Below are positions 37,189 to 46,029 of a stretch of 64,000 nt of DNA, piece by piece. The translations under genes and the position numbers were made by a program. Every line of letters begins with the position of its first letter. Position 1 is the stretch's first letter. Origin of the DNA: Halocatena marina (GTDB taxonomy: Archaea > Halobacteriota > Halobacteria > Halobacteriales > Haloarculaceae); contig NZ_CP109785.1 in NCBI RefSeq assembly GCF_025913575.1, positions 2,480,001-2,544,000 of the forward strand. The letters are read 5' to 3'. The notes beneath the pieces were generated by a model. The model made no database searches and was not told the DNA's origin. It saw only the letters and a list, made by a program, of their open reading frames with translations.

Positions 37189-37410
37189 ATGGGTGTCGAA
37201 AACGATCCGGAGAAGGCAGCGTTTCTGCGGGAGATTGCCGAGGAGGTACGCGACGAGACCGAATCGAATAGCGAGCAGGTCGCTGCCATCCTGTACAGAG
37301 TGTCAGATATATATGACGAAAGTGAAGACACAACGCCACAGGACATTTATCTGAATATGAAGTATATTTTGAATGTGAAAGAACAGGGCGGGATCAAGCG
37401 CCGCCAATAG
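37189..37410 (+). CDS. Small conserved haloarchaeal protein
   Basis: A 73-residue acidic, predicted mostly helical protein (KAAFLREIAEEVRDE..., EQVAAILYRVSDIYD, TPQDIYLNMKYILNVKEQGG). The start follows the stop of the Mrp gene by two bases, so it is co-transcribed and may act with it. I recall similar short proteins beside Mrp genes in other haloarchaea, but no function. No metal ligand is visible. Confidence 0.7.
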   Translation: MGVENDPEKAAFLREIAEEVRDETESNSEQVAAILYRVSDIYDESEDTTPQDIYLNMKYILNVKEQGGIKRRQ

Positions 37411-37587
37411 TTCTCACGAGATTACTGTGGCTCGTGGGGCGTCGCAAACGCTGATTCATTTTGAGCGGTCACGACGAGAATGAGTGAAGTCAGATTCAGA
37501 ACCCGACGCACACAAGCGCTTTACTCTCGGCCTCTCGTTCGAAATAAGCGTGACATATAGGTAGATAGCCTTCCAAATCGGGCTACA

Positions 37588-38100
37588 ATGGGTTGGCTCC
37601 GTGATCATCTCTTCGCCGTTTCGATGGTGGTGTTCATCGTTTCCGGTATCGTGTCGGCTCTCGTGATCGGCTACGTCGGGCTACTCGTTGCCTCGGCGTT
37701 CTGGTCTGGCGGATTGACTGTGAGTTTCTTGCTCGGCCTCGCGCCGTCTCTCGTGATTCTTTCCGTTTTGCTCGTTGTCACTGCCCTCTCCGGCGTGTCT
37801 CTTGGCTGGGCAGTTCTCCGTCGTCTATCGCTTCCCCGGGGCAAGCGGTTGTATCCCCTCATCGAACGGCTGGAGCGCCGGAACTCGAAACTTGATACGC
37901 TCGGATTGTCCAAGTTTGTGGAACCACCAGAGCCATCAGAGGAAGAGAAGATGGACGAGGTGAAACAGCAGTACGTCGAAGGAACGATCAACGAAGATGA
38001 ATTCGAGCGGGAAATCGAACGCCTCACGTCCGAATCGAGCGAGCGAGACGACGAACCGTTCCGAACGCGGAACACACGGCGTTCAGAGCGCGAGCACTGA
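37588..38100 (+). CDS. Membrane protein with SHOCT domain
   Basis: A 170-residue protein with two transmembrane helices (about residues 9-37 and 43-75), then a basic loop and a charged cytosolic tail. The tail includes KQQYVEGTINEDEFEREIERLTS, the SHOCT short C-terminal domain found in many haloarchaeal membrane proteins. SHOCT domains are thought to mediate oligomerisation. The final residues are rich in R and E. Function is unknown. Confidence 0.75.
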   Translation: MGWLRDHLFAVSMVVFIVSGIVSALVIGYVGLLVASAFWSGGLTVSFLLGLAPSLVILSVLLVVTALSGVSLGWAVLRRLSLPRGKRLYPLIERLERRNSKLDTLGLSKFVEPPEPSEEEKMDEVKQQYVEGTINEDEFEREIERLTSESSERDDEPFRTRNTRRSEREH

Positions 38101-38179
38101 TTCTGATCGGAGAACAGCCAAGTATTGTTCTTTTAGAACTTCACAAGATCTGATAGCGCAACAGAGCCAGCAGTTGAGA

Positions 38180-38800
38180 TCAGTAGCGGGCTGTGGCAAA
38201 ATCACTACGATTCGAGCGATTCCACCCGTCTAGTAATCGCTGTGTTGACGGAAGCAGTCGGTCATCAATGGGCGGGTTGACAAACCAAGCAGCACCATTG
38301 AGTTCACCGGGCTGGACAGAAATTGACCCGCCCACGTACTCAGCCTGAAAGAAAGCTCTGAGGACGTGCAGACGTTCGTTGTACCCTTCACAAGTAGCAA
38401 TTTCGTGACGCAGGTGATTGAGTCCCAGCAGAGAGATATCGATAGCAACTTCCTCGGCTACTTCTCGATGAACAGTTGATTCTAGGGTTTCGTCGTTCTC
38501 CTGTCCGCCACCGGGGACTCCCCAGTCGGAGCTTTCTCGTCCGAGAATCAGCAAGACGCGCTCTCGCTCGTCTCCTTCAACAGCCATTGACTCTGTGAGT
38601 TCAGCCTGTTGGTCCGGGGATCGACGAATCAGAGCGTACGCACTTCCGATATACCCAGCATTAGACATCTCGATCCACTCCTCGAATCGATTAGCAGACG
38701 GTGTGTCGTGACGCTCTCGAATTGGTGTTTCGCCAAAGTGATCGAGTAATCGGTCACGGCGGCGTTCAATCTCTTCACGATTGATCTCTTTGTAAGTCAT
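38180..38800 (-). CDS. Nudix hydrolase
   Basis: A 206-residue protein with a Nudix box G-x5-E-x7-REVAEEVAI at about the middle (GGGQENDETLESTVHREV...), preceded by the beta-strands VLLILGRESSDWGVPGG and followed by FQAEYVGGSISVQPGELNGAAWF. It hydrolyses a nucleoside diphosphate linked to some group X; the substrate cannot be inferred. A longer N-terminal helical part of about 60 residues precedes the Nudix fold. Confidence 0.85.
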   Translation of the reverse strand: MTYKEINREEIERRRDRLLDHFGETPIRERHDTPSANRFEEWIEMSNAGYIGSAYALIRRSPDQQAELTESMAVEGDERERVLLILGRESSDWGVPGGGQENDETLESTVHREVAEEVAIDISLLGLNHLRHEIATCEGYNERLHVLRAFFQAEYVGGSISVQPGELNGAAWFVNPPIDDRLLPSTQRLLDGWNRSNRSDFATARY

Positions 38801-39085
38801 AGAATACTACGCTCGTTCAACAGAATAAAACTCTGTCGAAATAACGGCAACTATCGAGGAACTGACACCACACGTTGAGGTGTCACGCCCTGAATACAGC
38901 AGACAGCATCAATCATCGATCGCCATCCCCCACTCATTGGAGTGATCGTAAATGTTCGTGATGTGCAGGACGCTCGTGGCAAGTCGAGTGGACTGTTTGA
39001 GAACCCGTTGTCTGTGTTCGACGGTCAAACACGCACAGACAGCGATACATGACGAACCACTCAAACCGAGCGTAGATGGACCTGT

Positions 39086-41371
39086 TCACATCCGTCTCGA
39101 TTTCGTCAGCGGTCCGTGCCGACGGCCACCAAGGGTGTACAGCCAGAGTAAGATGAGCCCGAGCAGGTAGGCCCCGACCACCGGTAGTGAGAAGATGATC
39201 ATCCCAAAGACACCCCCAGGGGCAGCGACCGCGATGACGCCGATGATGATGATCACGGCCTCGCGCCAGTGCTTGAAGATCAACCGATACGGAAGGAACC
39301 CGCCTCGGTGGAGGAACAACAATGTCGTCGGGATCGTTGCGAGCAATCCGATCCCGACAGTCGTGAAGAACACCAACCAACCAGCCGCGTTAATCTGGTA
39401 TTTGATCAGCATATTCGCCTGAATCGCGTCGTACGCGAGCCACGAGATGACCGTCGGAGCGACGACCGCGTAGCCGAGAATACTCCCCACGATGAGAGCA
39501 ACAAGTGAGGTGAACGACCACATGAACAGGATCCCTCGACCGCCGCCACTAGTACCCACGAGTCCGCGCTCTGCCAGCGCTGGCCACGCGTAGTAGAGGA
39601 TCGCTGGGAGCGTGGTAGCCAACCCAATAACCGCCGCGAGTTTCATATCGAAGACGAGTGCCTCAACGGGGTGTAACGCGACGACACCGACCTGATCGGG
39701 GCGAATGCCAGCCGGCAAACGACTCAGGAAGTCCTCTTTCAGTACGGTCAGTCCTCCCTCGTACAGCACGGTGAAAATCACACCCATGACGAGCATGAAC
39801 AGACCGACAATCCGGAACATCTTCGAGGTGAGACTACCGACGATGAACTGGACATCGTAGAAATAACCGCCAATATCGTCTTCAGAGCGCTCTTTTTCGG
39901 TGAACGCGTTGATCATCCCCGTCGTGGTCTCGGTGACGACATCCCCGGTATCACCCTCAGAAGACGCTTCGTCCGATTCTGATTCAGAGTCGGAATCGGG
40001 ATCGGAATCGGGATCAGCAGGCCGGTCGGCGGGCGTATCGCCGTGACCGCTATCAGTAACAGCAGCGCCACCAGCCTCGGTTGGCTCGTCGGCAAACTCC
40101 TGTGCGGCATCGAACCGATCGAGGATTGCTTGCGCTTTCTCGGGATCGTTCGCGTCCATCGCCGCACCCGCGTGCCCGAGCGCTTCGTCCTCGGTCATGG
40201 CTGTAAACGCTTCGTCCGGTGCAACGGCAATACTGTCTGCATCGAGCCGTGAGAGATCGAGCGAACTCGGGTCACCTGTGCTTGCTGGCGAAGGACCCGA
40301 TCGACTCACTGCCTTCGCGTCGACATCCCGGAACAGGTGGAAAACCAACATCCCACTCCCAACCAAAAGCCCGACTGTCACGCCGAATGCGATGGTGGCA
40401 GCGGGTTTTTGTATCGCAAAGAGCCACTCAACAGATGGGAGCGTTGGCACGTCGTACGGGAGTTGTCGGAGGTAGACGTTCGCTTTCGTACCATATCCGA
40501 GCGTAACGCCTCCGTACGCGAGACCTCCCGTCAAAAGCGTGCTTGCGACCACCGAAAGCCAGTGATCAAGAATGATTCTCCCGAGTCCAATCTGCTCTCG
40601 GGAGTACTTGACTGTGACAGCGAATTTTGAGGTCATAAGCCCGATCATATACAGACAGAGCATCGGAACTGCGACGAGCGACATCGAGAAAGGATCCGGC
40701 GAGCCGTTGACAATCGACGCGATGACAACAATTACCACGACTGCGTGGCGCCATTTCGAGACGAGCGTCGCGTAGGGAACGATCTCGGCGTATGAGAGCA
40801 ACATCATCACGAGTGGGAGTTCGGCAGCGAGACCCATCGCTATCGAGAGAAGCGCCAAAAACCGGAACCATTCGACGATCGAATAGTGCGGTTGGAGACC
40901 GGATTGCACCGCATTGGACGTGAGAAATTCGAACAGCATCGGGAAAAACAGATAGTAGGAATAGACCACACCCCCGATAAAGAGTAGCACGACAGAGATT
41001 GCAAGAATAACCAGTTGCCACATTGGAATCGGGGACTGGGGAAGTAACCCTCGTTCCCGTAGTGTTTCACGAGAGACATACGCAATTGCGATGATCCCTA
41101 CGATCCCACCACAGATGAGTGATACTTTCGTTTGCAGAAGGATAACATCGAACGGAGTAAGCGCGTTGAGGGTTGCACCATTTACTAGTAATTTCTTTTT
41201 TAGAATTCCAAGTAGCCAGTATTTAAGCGCATAGAACGCACCGATAAACCCGAGAAGAAAGACAATGAATACCTTTCGAAGCTCGGCCTGTGCGCCCGCG
41301 ATCATATCACCCAGCACGGCGCGACCGTCGTCGATCGTTTGGAGGGTGCTCTCGTCAATCGCGCTTGCCAT
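39086..41371 (-). CDS. tatC2: Fused double TatC (TatCt) of the twin-arginine translocase
   Basis: A 761-residue membrane protein made of two TatC domains with an acidic linker. The first half has several transmembrane helices to about residue 365; a soluble linker of about 130 residues follows, dominated by D, E and S; the second TatC domain (FRIVGLFMLVMGVIF...) has more helices and ends LLWLYTLGGRRHG. This is the haloarchaeal TatCt architecture. The start at 41371 (MASAIDEST) is chosen over one 18 codons upstream. The partner TatCo (tatC1), often adjacent in haloarchaea, is not beside it. Confidence 0.88.
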   Translation of the reverse strand: MASAIDESTLQTIDDGRAVLGDMIAGAQAELRKVFIVFLLGFIGAFYALKYWLLGILKKKLLVNGATLNALTPFDVILLQTKVSLICGGIVGIIAIAYVSRETLRERGLLPQSPIPMWQLVILAISVVLLFIGGVVYSYYLFFPMLFEFLTSNAVQSGLQPHYSIVEWFRFLALLSIAMGLAAELPLVMMLLSYAEIVPYATLVSKWRHAVVVIVVIASIVNGSPDPFSMSLVAVPMLCLYMIGLMTSKFAVTVKYSREQIGLGRIILDHWLSVVASTLLTGGLAYGGVTLGYGTKANVYLRQLPYDVPTLPSVEWLFAIQKPAATIAFGVTVGLLVGSGMLVFHLFRDVDAKAVSRSGPSPASTGDPSSLDLSRLDADSIAVAPDEAFTAMTEDEALGHAGAAMDANDPEKAQAILDRFDAAQEFADEPTEAGGAAVTDSGHGDTPADRPADPDSDPDSDSESESDEASSEGDTGDVVTETTTGMINAFTEKERSEDDIGGYFYDVQFIVGSLTSKMFRIVGLFMLVMGVIFTVLYEGGLTVLKEDFLSRLPAGIRPDQVGVVALHPVEALVFDMKLAAVIGLATTLPAILYYAWPALAERGLVGTSGGGRGILFMWSFTSLVALIVGSILGYAVVAPTVISWLAYDAIQANMLIKYQINAAGWLVFFTTVGIGLLATIPTTLLFLHRGGFLPYRLIFKHWREAVIIIIGVIAVAAPGGVFGMIIFSLPVVGAYLLGLILLWLYTLGGRRHGPLTKSRRM

Positions 41372-41755
41372 TGGGCCGTTTAGATCCTCAACTGTTGTCA
41401 ATCTTCCCTCTCTGGAAACTATCATCTGAACCTGTGATCGAGGTTAGAAAAACACTCCACCCCATTACATTCGAATTATACCAACTTATGCAAATATGGC
41501 AATTACTAACTGTAAGAAAATACTATCGAAAATAAGACTTGAACAGTGGTATGTGCCAGTTCAAAACCACATGCTATAGACCCGACTCCAGACATAGTAA
41601 CATATTCAGTCACATTATCGGACAAAGCTCAGGAACGCCAGCCATCTCGTAATGATTTCATATCCTACACGTTCGGAGAACTATTATAATTATTCAGGGT
41701 CAGAATAGACTAGAAAGCATATATAGGGGGACAAGAATACCACGGATTAAACACG
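41372..41755. other. Divergent AT-rich intergenic region with a TATA box
   Basis: No gene recognised. CATATATAG at 41718-41726 is a strong TATA match, centred about 33 bases before the carbamoyltransferase ATG. The remainder is AT-rich with no repeat or hairpin that stands out. Confidence 0.5.
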
Positions 41756-43468
41756 ATGGTTTTCTATCGGCTTGCATTCAAACCCGCTATCGGTCTCTAC
41801 GGTCAGCACGATCCAAGTGCAGCTCTCTTCGAAGACGGTCAGCTCGTCTATGCGATTGAAGAAGAACGATTGAGTCGTCGAAAGCACGCTGTCGGTGCAT
41901 TTCCTCGGAACGCGATTCAGGCATGTTTGGACTACAGAGATCTTTCGTTGAGCGATCTCGATGACATTGTTCTCCCGTACGATCCGTCGCTCCAGTGGAA
42001 GATCCTCCCGCATTATCTTGAAACAGCACTCTCAGCCGACAACTGGCTAAAGCGGTTTGTTTTCCTCGGAGATACGATTGTCACACAGGTTCGGGGGCAG
42101 ATGTATCCCACACGCCAAATCGAGAACAAGCTCGCATCGATTGGGACGCCAGTTCCGCCGATCTCAACCCAGCCACATCACGCCTGTCACGCTGCGAGTG
42201 CGTTCCATCCGTCCGAGTTTGAAGAGGCACTCGTTCTCACCATCGATGCCAAAGGTGAGTACGACGCAACGACGGTCTGGCACGGGACCCCTGACGGTTT
42301 AGAGCGGATCCGAACGTATCCGCATCCGAACAGTCTCGGATTGTTTTTCGCCGTTGTCACCGAATACCTCGGCTTTCGAATGTTCAACGGTGAGGGGAAG
42401 GTGATGGGCTTAGCTCCCTACGGACGGCCGAATCGTACGATCGAATCTGCGCTCCGGGACGTGATCGAAACAGGGGCCGACTACGACGTGACTGATCTCA
42501 CGAATCAGTGGGGAACCGACGCAGGAGTCGAGCAGTTAGAATCGATATTCGACCGTCCGCGTCGAAAGACATCGGGAGCGTTCACACAGTGGGAGAAAGA
42601 CTTAGCGCTCACAGCCCAGTCGCTCCTCGAAGAAACGGTCGTCGACCTCGTCGAGACGTACTGTCGAAAGATCGGTACGAACAACGTCGCACTCGCAGGT
42701 GGGGTCGTGCTCAACTGCAAAATGAACCAGCAAATCATCAACCTCGACATCGTCGATGATGTGTTCATCCAACCAGTTGCAAACGACGCCGGTTTGGCGT
42801 TGGGAGCTGGCTGGCTCGATCAGTCACCAAGTACTGTCGATCAGATGTCCACAACCTACTTCGGGCCGTCGTATACGACGTCTGCGATCAAACAGCGGCT
42901 CGAAGCGAACAAGATCGAGTACACCGAGCCGGACCAACTCGAACGGACCATTGCACAGCGGCTCGCCGAAGGCTCTCTCGTTGGCTGGTTCCAAGGACGG
43001 TTGGAGATGGGTCCGCGCGCGCTTGGAAATCGGAGTATTCTCGCCGATCCCCGAACAGCTGATTCGCGTGACCGTGTCAACGAGCACGTTAAACACCGCG
43101 AAGGCTGGCGACCGTTTGCCCCATCGCTGCTCGAAACTGCCAGCTCTGAGTATCTTGGAACGGAGCAATCGTCCCCGTTCATGATCACCACGTCTACGGT
43201 CCCATCGGAACGAACCGACGAGCTCGAAGCGGTACTCCATCCGGCTGACGAGACAACGCGCCCGCAAACCGTCAATGATGATCAAAATCCACGCTACGCC
43301 AAACTCTTGCGGGAGTTCGAGAAAATAACGGGCGTCCCAGTGCTACTAAATACCTCGTTTAACGATCATGGTGAGCCGATCGTGACAACACCACAAGAGG
43401 CGATCAAGGACTTCTATGGAATGGGTCTCGATTACCTCGTGCTCGAAGATGTCGTTGTCAAGAAATAG
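41756..43468 (+). CDS. Carbamoyltransferase, NodU/CmcH family
   Basis: A 570-residue enzyme of the family that transfers carbamoyl groups to sugars, antibiotics or nodulation factors. The N-terminal Kae1-like domain starts IGLYGQHDPSAALFEDG and has QPHHACHAASAFHPSEF with the metal histidines, and VALAGGVVLNCKMNQ; the C-terminal domain has WFQGRLEMGPRALGNRSILADPR and PVLLNTSFN. It stands alone with its own promoter. In archaea the acceptor is unknown; a surface glycan is a reasonable guess, given no biosynthetic neighbours. Confidence 0.88.
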   Translation: MVFYRLAFKPAIGLYGQHDPSAALFEDGQLVYAIEEERLSRRKHAVGAFPRNAIQACLDYRDLSLSDLDDIVLPYDPSLQWKILPHYLETALSADNWLKRFVFLGDTIVTQVRGQMYPTRQIENKLASIGTPVPPISTQPHHACHAASAFHPSEFEEALVLTIDAKGEYDATTVWHGTPDGLERIRTYPHPNSLGLFFAVVTEYLGFRMFNGEGKVMGLAPYGRPNRTIESALRDVIETGADYDVTDLTNQWGTDAGVEQLESIFDRPRRKTSGAFTQWEKDLALTAQSLLEETVVDLVETYCRKIGTNNVALAGGVVLNCKMNQQIINLDIVDDVFIQPVANDAGLALGAGWLDQSPSTVDQMSTTYFGPSYTTSAIKQRLEANKIEYTEPDQLERTIAQRLAEGSLVGWFQGRLEMGPRALGNRSILADPRTADSRDRVNEHVKHREGWRPFAPSLLETASSEYLGTEQSSPFMITTSTVPSERTDELEAVLHPADETTRPQTVNDDQNPRYAKLLREFEKITGVPVLLNTSFNDHGEPIVTTPQEAIKDFYGMGLDYLVLEDVVVKK

Positions 43469-43603
43469 ATGTGGAAATGAAAGAAGCTGAACCAACGAAC
43501 CCGCGAATAACGGTCCTCTTCGCGTTGTCGGTCGGTTCGATACGCAGAGTGCGGCTCTGTCGGAGATAGCTCCACGAGGCGAATCAGGCTAAGTGCAACA
43601 ACA

Positions 43604-44881
43604 CTATCGTGTCAGCTCCTTTGCTCGCATGTTGGCCTGACGAACAATTGATGGGTGACCCACTAACTCGATAGAAACCGTCTCGCCGTCGTGGTCCACG
43701 GCTCTGACATCGGCGTGATCGTACGCCCACGAGACGAACCGCATCGTTTCACCACTGTTCGAGAGGACGAACCGCGCTCGTTGTTCGGGAAGTGCATCGC
43801 GGATACGAGCACAAAGGTCATCGACGCCCGTCCCCTCAACTGCGCTGATTGCGGCCGGCGGCAGTTCGAACTGAGAGACCGCCTCACGAGCCGTCTGTCT
43901 ATCATCCACGACATCGACTTTGTTCAGTACGGGAAGAATACGCACATCATCAGCGAGATGGTTCCGGGAAGTCTCTACTTTCTCGTGGAGGTCGTCCAAT
44001 GGATCGCTCGCGTCGATCACGAGACAGACGAGATCAGCGTGCCGAACCGCACCGAGTGTCGACTCGAACGACTGTACTAACCACCCCGGAAGATCTCGGA
44101 TAAACCCGATTGTATCGGTAACGAGAACCGCCCGTCCGTCGAGAGTCGCGCGCCGGGTCGTCGTTCCGAGCGTTTTGAACAGGCGGTCTTCGGTGCCAGC
44201 GGTCTCGGTGAGATCCGTGTGCTGCTCTCTGTCGACGGCGAGGTCGTCAGCGAGTCGACGAAGCAACGTCGATTTCCCAGCATTGGTGTATCCAGCCAAC
44301 GCGACAAGCGAGAGACCAGCATCCCGGTGTTGCTCACGTCGCTTCGTGTCGGCGCTGTCGATCGATCCCAACTGTTCTTCAATGCGCTGGATGCGCTCTT
44401 TGATGTCCGTAACGCGACGGTTCTCTTTTTCACCGAGTCCACCACGAGATCGTCGCTCGTTCGCAACTTCTTTCTCCAACCGGATTTCTTCCTGCACACG
44501 AGGGAGTTCGTAGTGTAACTCCGCGAGTTGGACTTGGAGCTGTGCTTCACGGGTTCCCGCCTGTTCTTCAAAGATATCGAGGATGAGACGATATCTGTCG
44601 ATGAGTCGTATTCCGTCAGGAACGATCTCACCGATGTTGTGAGCCTGCTGGGGACTGAGTTCGTTGTCGAAGATAACGCCGCTCGCAGCGGTCGCCTCGA
44701 TGCGCTCTGAGAGTCGTTTGATCGCCCCCTGTCCGAGATTATACGTCGAGTCCTCCGAGCGAACCTGTGTGAGTTCGCCGACGATCTCGTGTCCTGCCGC
44801 CTCGGCGAGTGCACGTATTTCGGCCGTTTCTGCGGATCCAGCGTTGACGCGCTTTACAATTATTATTCTGTATCCAGACAT
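43604..44881 (-). CDS. hflX: GTPase HflX
   Basis: Ribosome-associated GTPase, 425 residues. The N-terminal HflX domain (residues about 1-130) includes FDNELSPQQAHNI and LDIFEEQAGTREAQLQVQLAELHYELPRV; a charged coiled-coil RGGLGEKENRRV follows; the G domain has GYTNAGKSTLL (G1), DTIGFIRDLP (G3) and NKVD (G4). In other organisms HflX splits stalled ribosomes after stress. It is a single gene here. Confidence 0.94.
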   Translation of the reverse strand: MSGYRIIIVKRVNAGSAETAEIRALAEAAGHEIVGELTQVRSEDSTYNLGQGAIKRLSERIEATAASGVIFDNELSPQQAHNIGEIVPDGIRLIDRYRLILDIFEEQAGTREAQLQVQLAELHYELPRVQEEIRLEKEVANERRSRGGLGEKENRRVTDIKERIQRIEEQLGSIDSADTKRREQHRDAGLSLVALAGYTNAGKSTLLRRLADDLAVDREQHTDLTETAGTEDRLFKTLGTTTRRATLDGRAVLVTDTIGFIRDLPGWLVQSFESTLGAVRHADLVCLVIDASDPLDDLHEKVETSRNHLADDVRILPVLNKVDVVDDRQTAREAVSQFELPPAAISAVEGTGVDDLCARIRDALPEQRARFVLSNSGETMRFVSWAYDHADVRAVDHDGETVSIELVGHPSIVRQANMRAKELTR

Positions 44882-45127
44882 TTTTGCTGTTTTGAAATAT
44901 CACATGTGAGTTGCAACGATACACATTATATCCGGAACACGCGAGTTCCAGACATACGTGTACGAATCATTCCAATCTACGTTGTCGATCAGGCGACTCG
45001 CGTCTACCCAGTGATTAGACACGAAGGCGAAACGCCAGTCAGAAGGATGGTAGGGTGGTCATCGTTCGACCTGTTCTCGTAGAATCGAGTGGCGGGTACA
45101 TAACATTTGTGCCGACAGTATCGGAGA

Positions 45128-45895
45128 TCAGGGAATTCGAACGGAGTGAGCGAGAGTTCCGATACCTTCGATTTCGATTTCCACCTCGTCGCCATCGGAC
45201 AGCCGACCAACGCCTGCAGGTGTTCCGGTAGCGATGATATCTCCCGGTTGGAGCGTCATGAAACTCGTGAGCTCCTCGATGAGATCACCGATCGGAACGG
45301 TCAGTCGGTCGATCGACGAATCTTGTTTCAGTTCACCATTGATGCGGAGGCGAAGGGATGCATCGCTTGGAACGTTTTCAGGACGGGAAATGACGGGACC
45401 GATGGGAGCAGCACCATCGAACGCCGTCGCACGGACCCAGTCCTGCTCTGCGCAGTCATCGTGGTTCGAGATGTCGTTGAGACAGGTGTAGCCCGAAACG
45501 ACACTCATCGCGTCTGTCGCTGCAACATTGTTACAACGATCCGATATGACGACGCCGAACGCCGCTTCGCAGTTGAATCGATGATCTCCCTCCGGTAGCG
45601 TGATCGTCTCTCTGTGTGCAGCGACAGTGGACGGTGGTTTGATAAAAAACGATGGGCGGTTGGGAGTCGATGTGTTCCGTTCGGTAACGTGATCCTCGTA
45701 GCTTGATCCGATACAAATGATCTTGCTCGGATCGCACGGCGGAAGAACATCGACAGTATCAGGCGAAAACGTCTCATTTCCGAACGCGACGCGACCACCA
45801 TAGTGTTCGCGGACGGTTATCTCCTCACCGGGCCTCCCAGTCCACTCGCCCCGGCGAACATTCCCCGCCGGGTCACGAAATCGAACGGTTCGCAT
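45128..45895 (-). CDS. Fumarylacetoacetate hydrolase family protein
   Basis: A 255-residue FAH-fold enzyme. The C-terminal core shows KIICIGSSYEDHVTE, PSFFIKPPSTV, INGELKQ and TLQPGDIIATGTPAGVG, the family's metal-binding acidic residues being in the CEAAFGVVI and NHDDCAEQDW regions. The start at 45895 (MRTVRFRDP) is chosen because the open frame back to 46465 overlaps the transporter gene and is not family-like. Members hydrolyse or decarboxylate 2-hydroxy- or 2-oxo-dicarboxylates; the exact substrate is unknown. Confidence 0.85.
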   Translation of the reverse strand: MRTVRFRDPAGNVRRGEWTGRPGEEITVREHYGGRVAFGNETFSPDTVDVLPPCDPSKIICIGSSYEDHVTERNTSTPNRPSFFIKPPSTVAAHRETITLPEGDHRFNCEAAFGVVISDRCNNVAATDAMSVVSGYTCLNDISNHDDCAEQDWVRATAFDGAAPIGPVISRPENVPSDASLRLRINGELKQDSSIDRLTVPIGDLIEELTSFMTLQPGDIIATGTPAGVGRLSDGDEVEIEIEGIGTLAHSVRIP

Positions 45896-46029
45896 ACGGT
45901 GTCGCTCGCGCTCGATCCGAATAAATCTGACCGAACCGTCCCCTCGTAATCCGAGTAATCGGACATATGAACGAAAATATATGCACACTGATTCGTTCAA
46001 AATCCCCATCTGATTGTTCGTGGGCTCAC

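Noticed and set aside
38934..39380. 148-codon minus-strand frame overlapping the end of tatC2
   Set aside because: His/Arg-rich composition and overlap with the tatC2 frame mark it as a shadow.
44789..45082. 97-codon + strand frame between hflX and the FAH-family gene
   Set aside because: Its first part overlaps hflX antisense, it is rich in Cys, Tyr and His unlike the acidic neighbours, and no motif is recognised.
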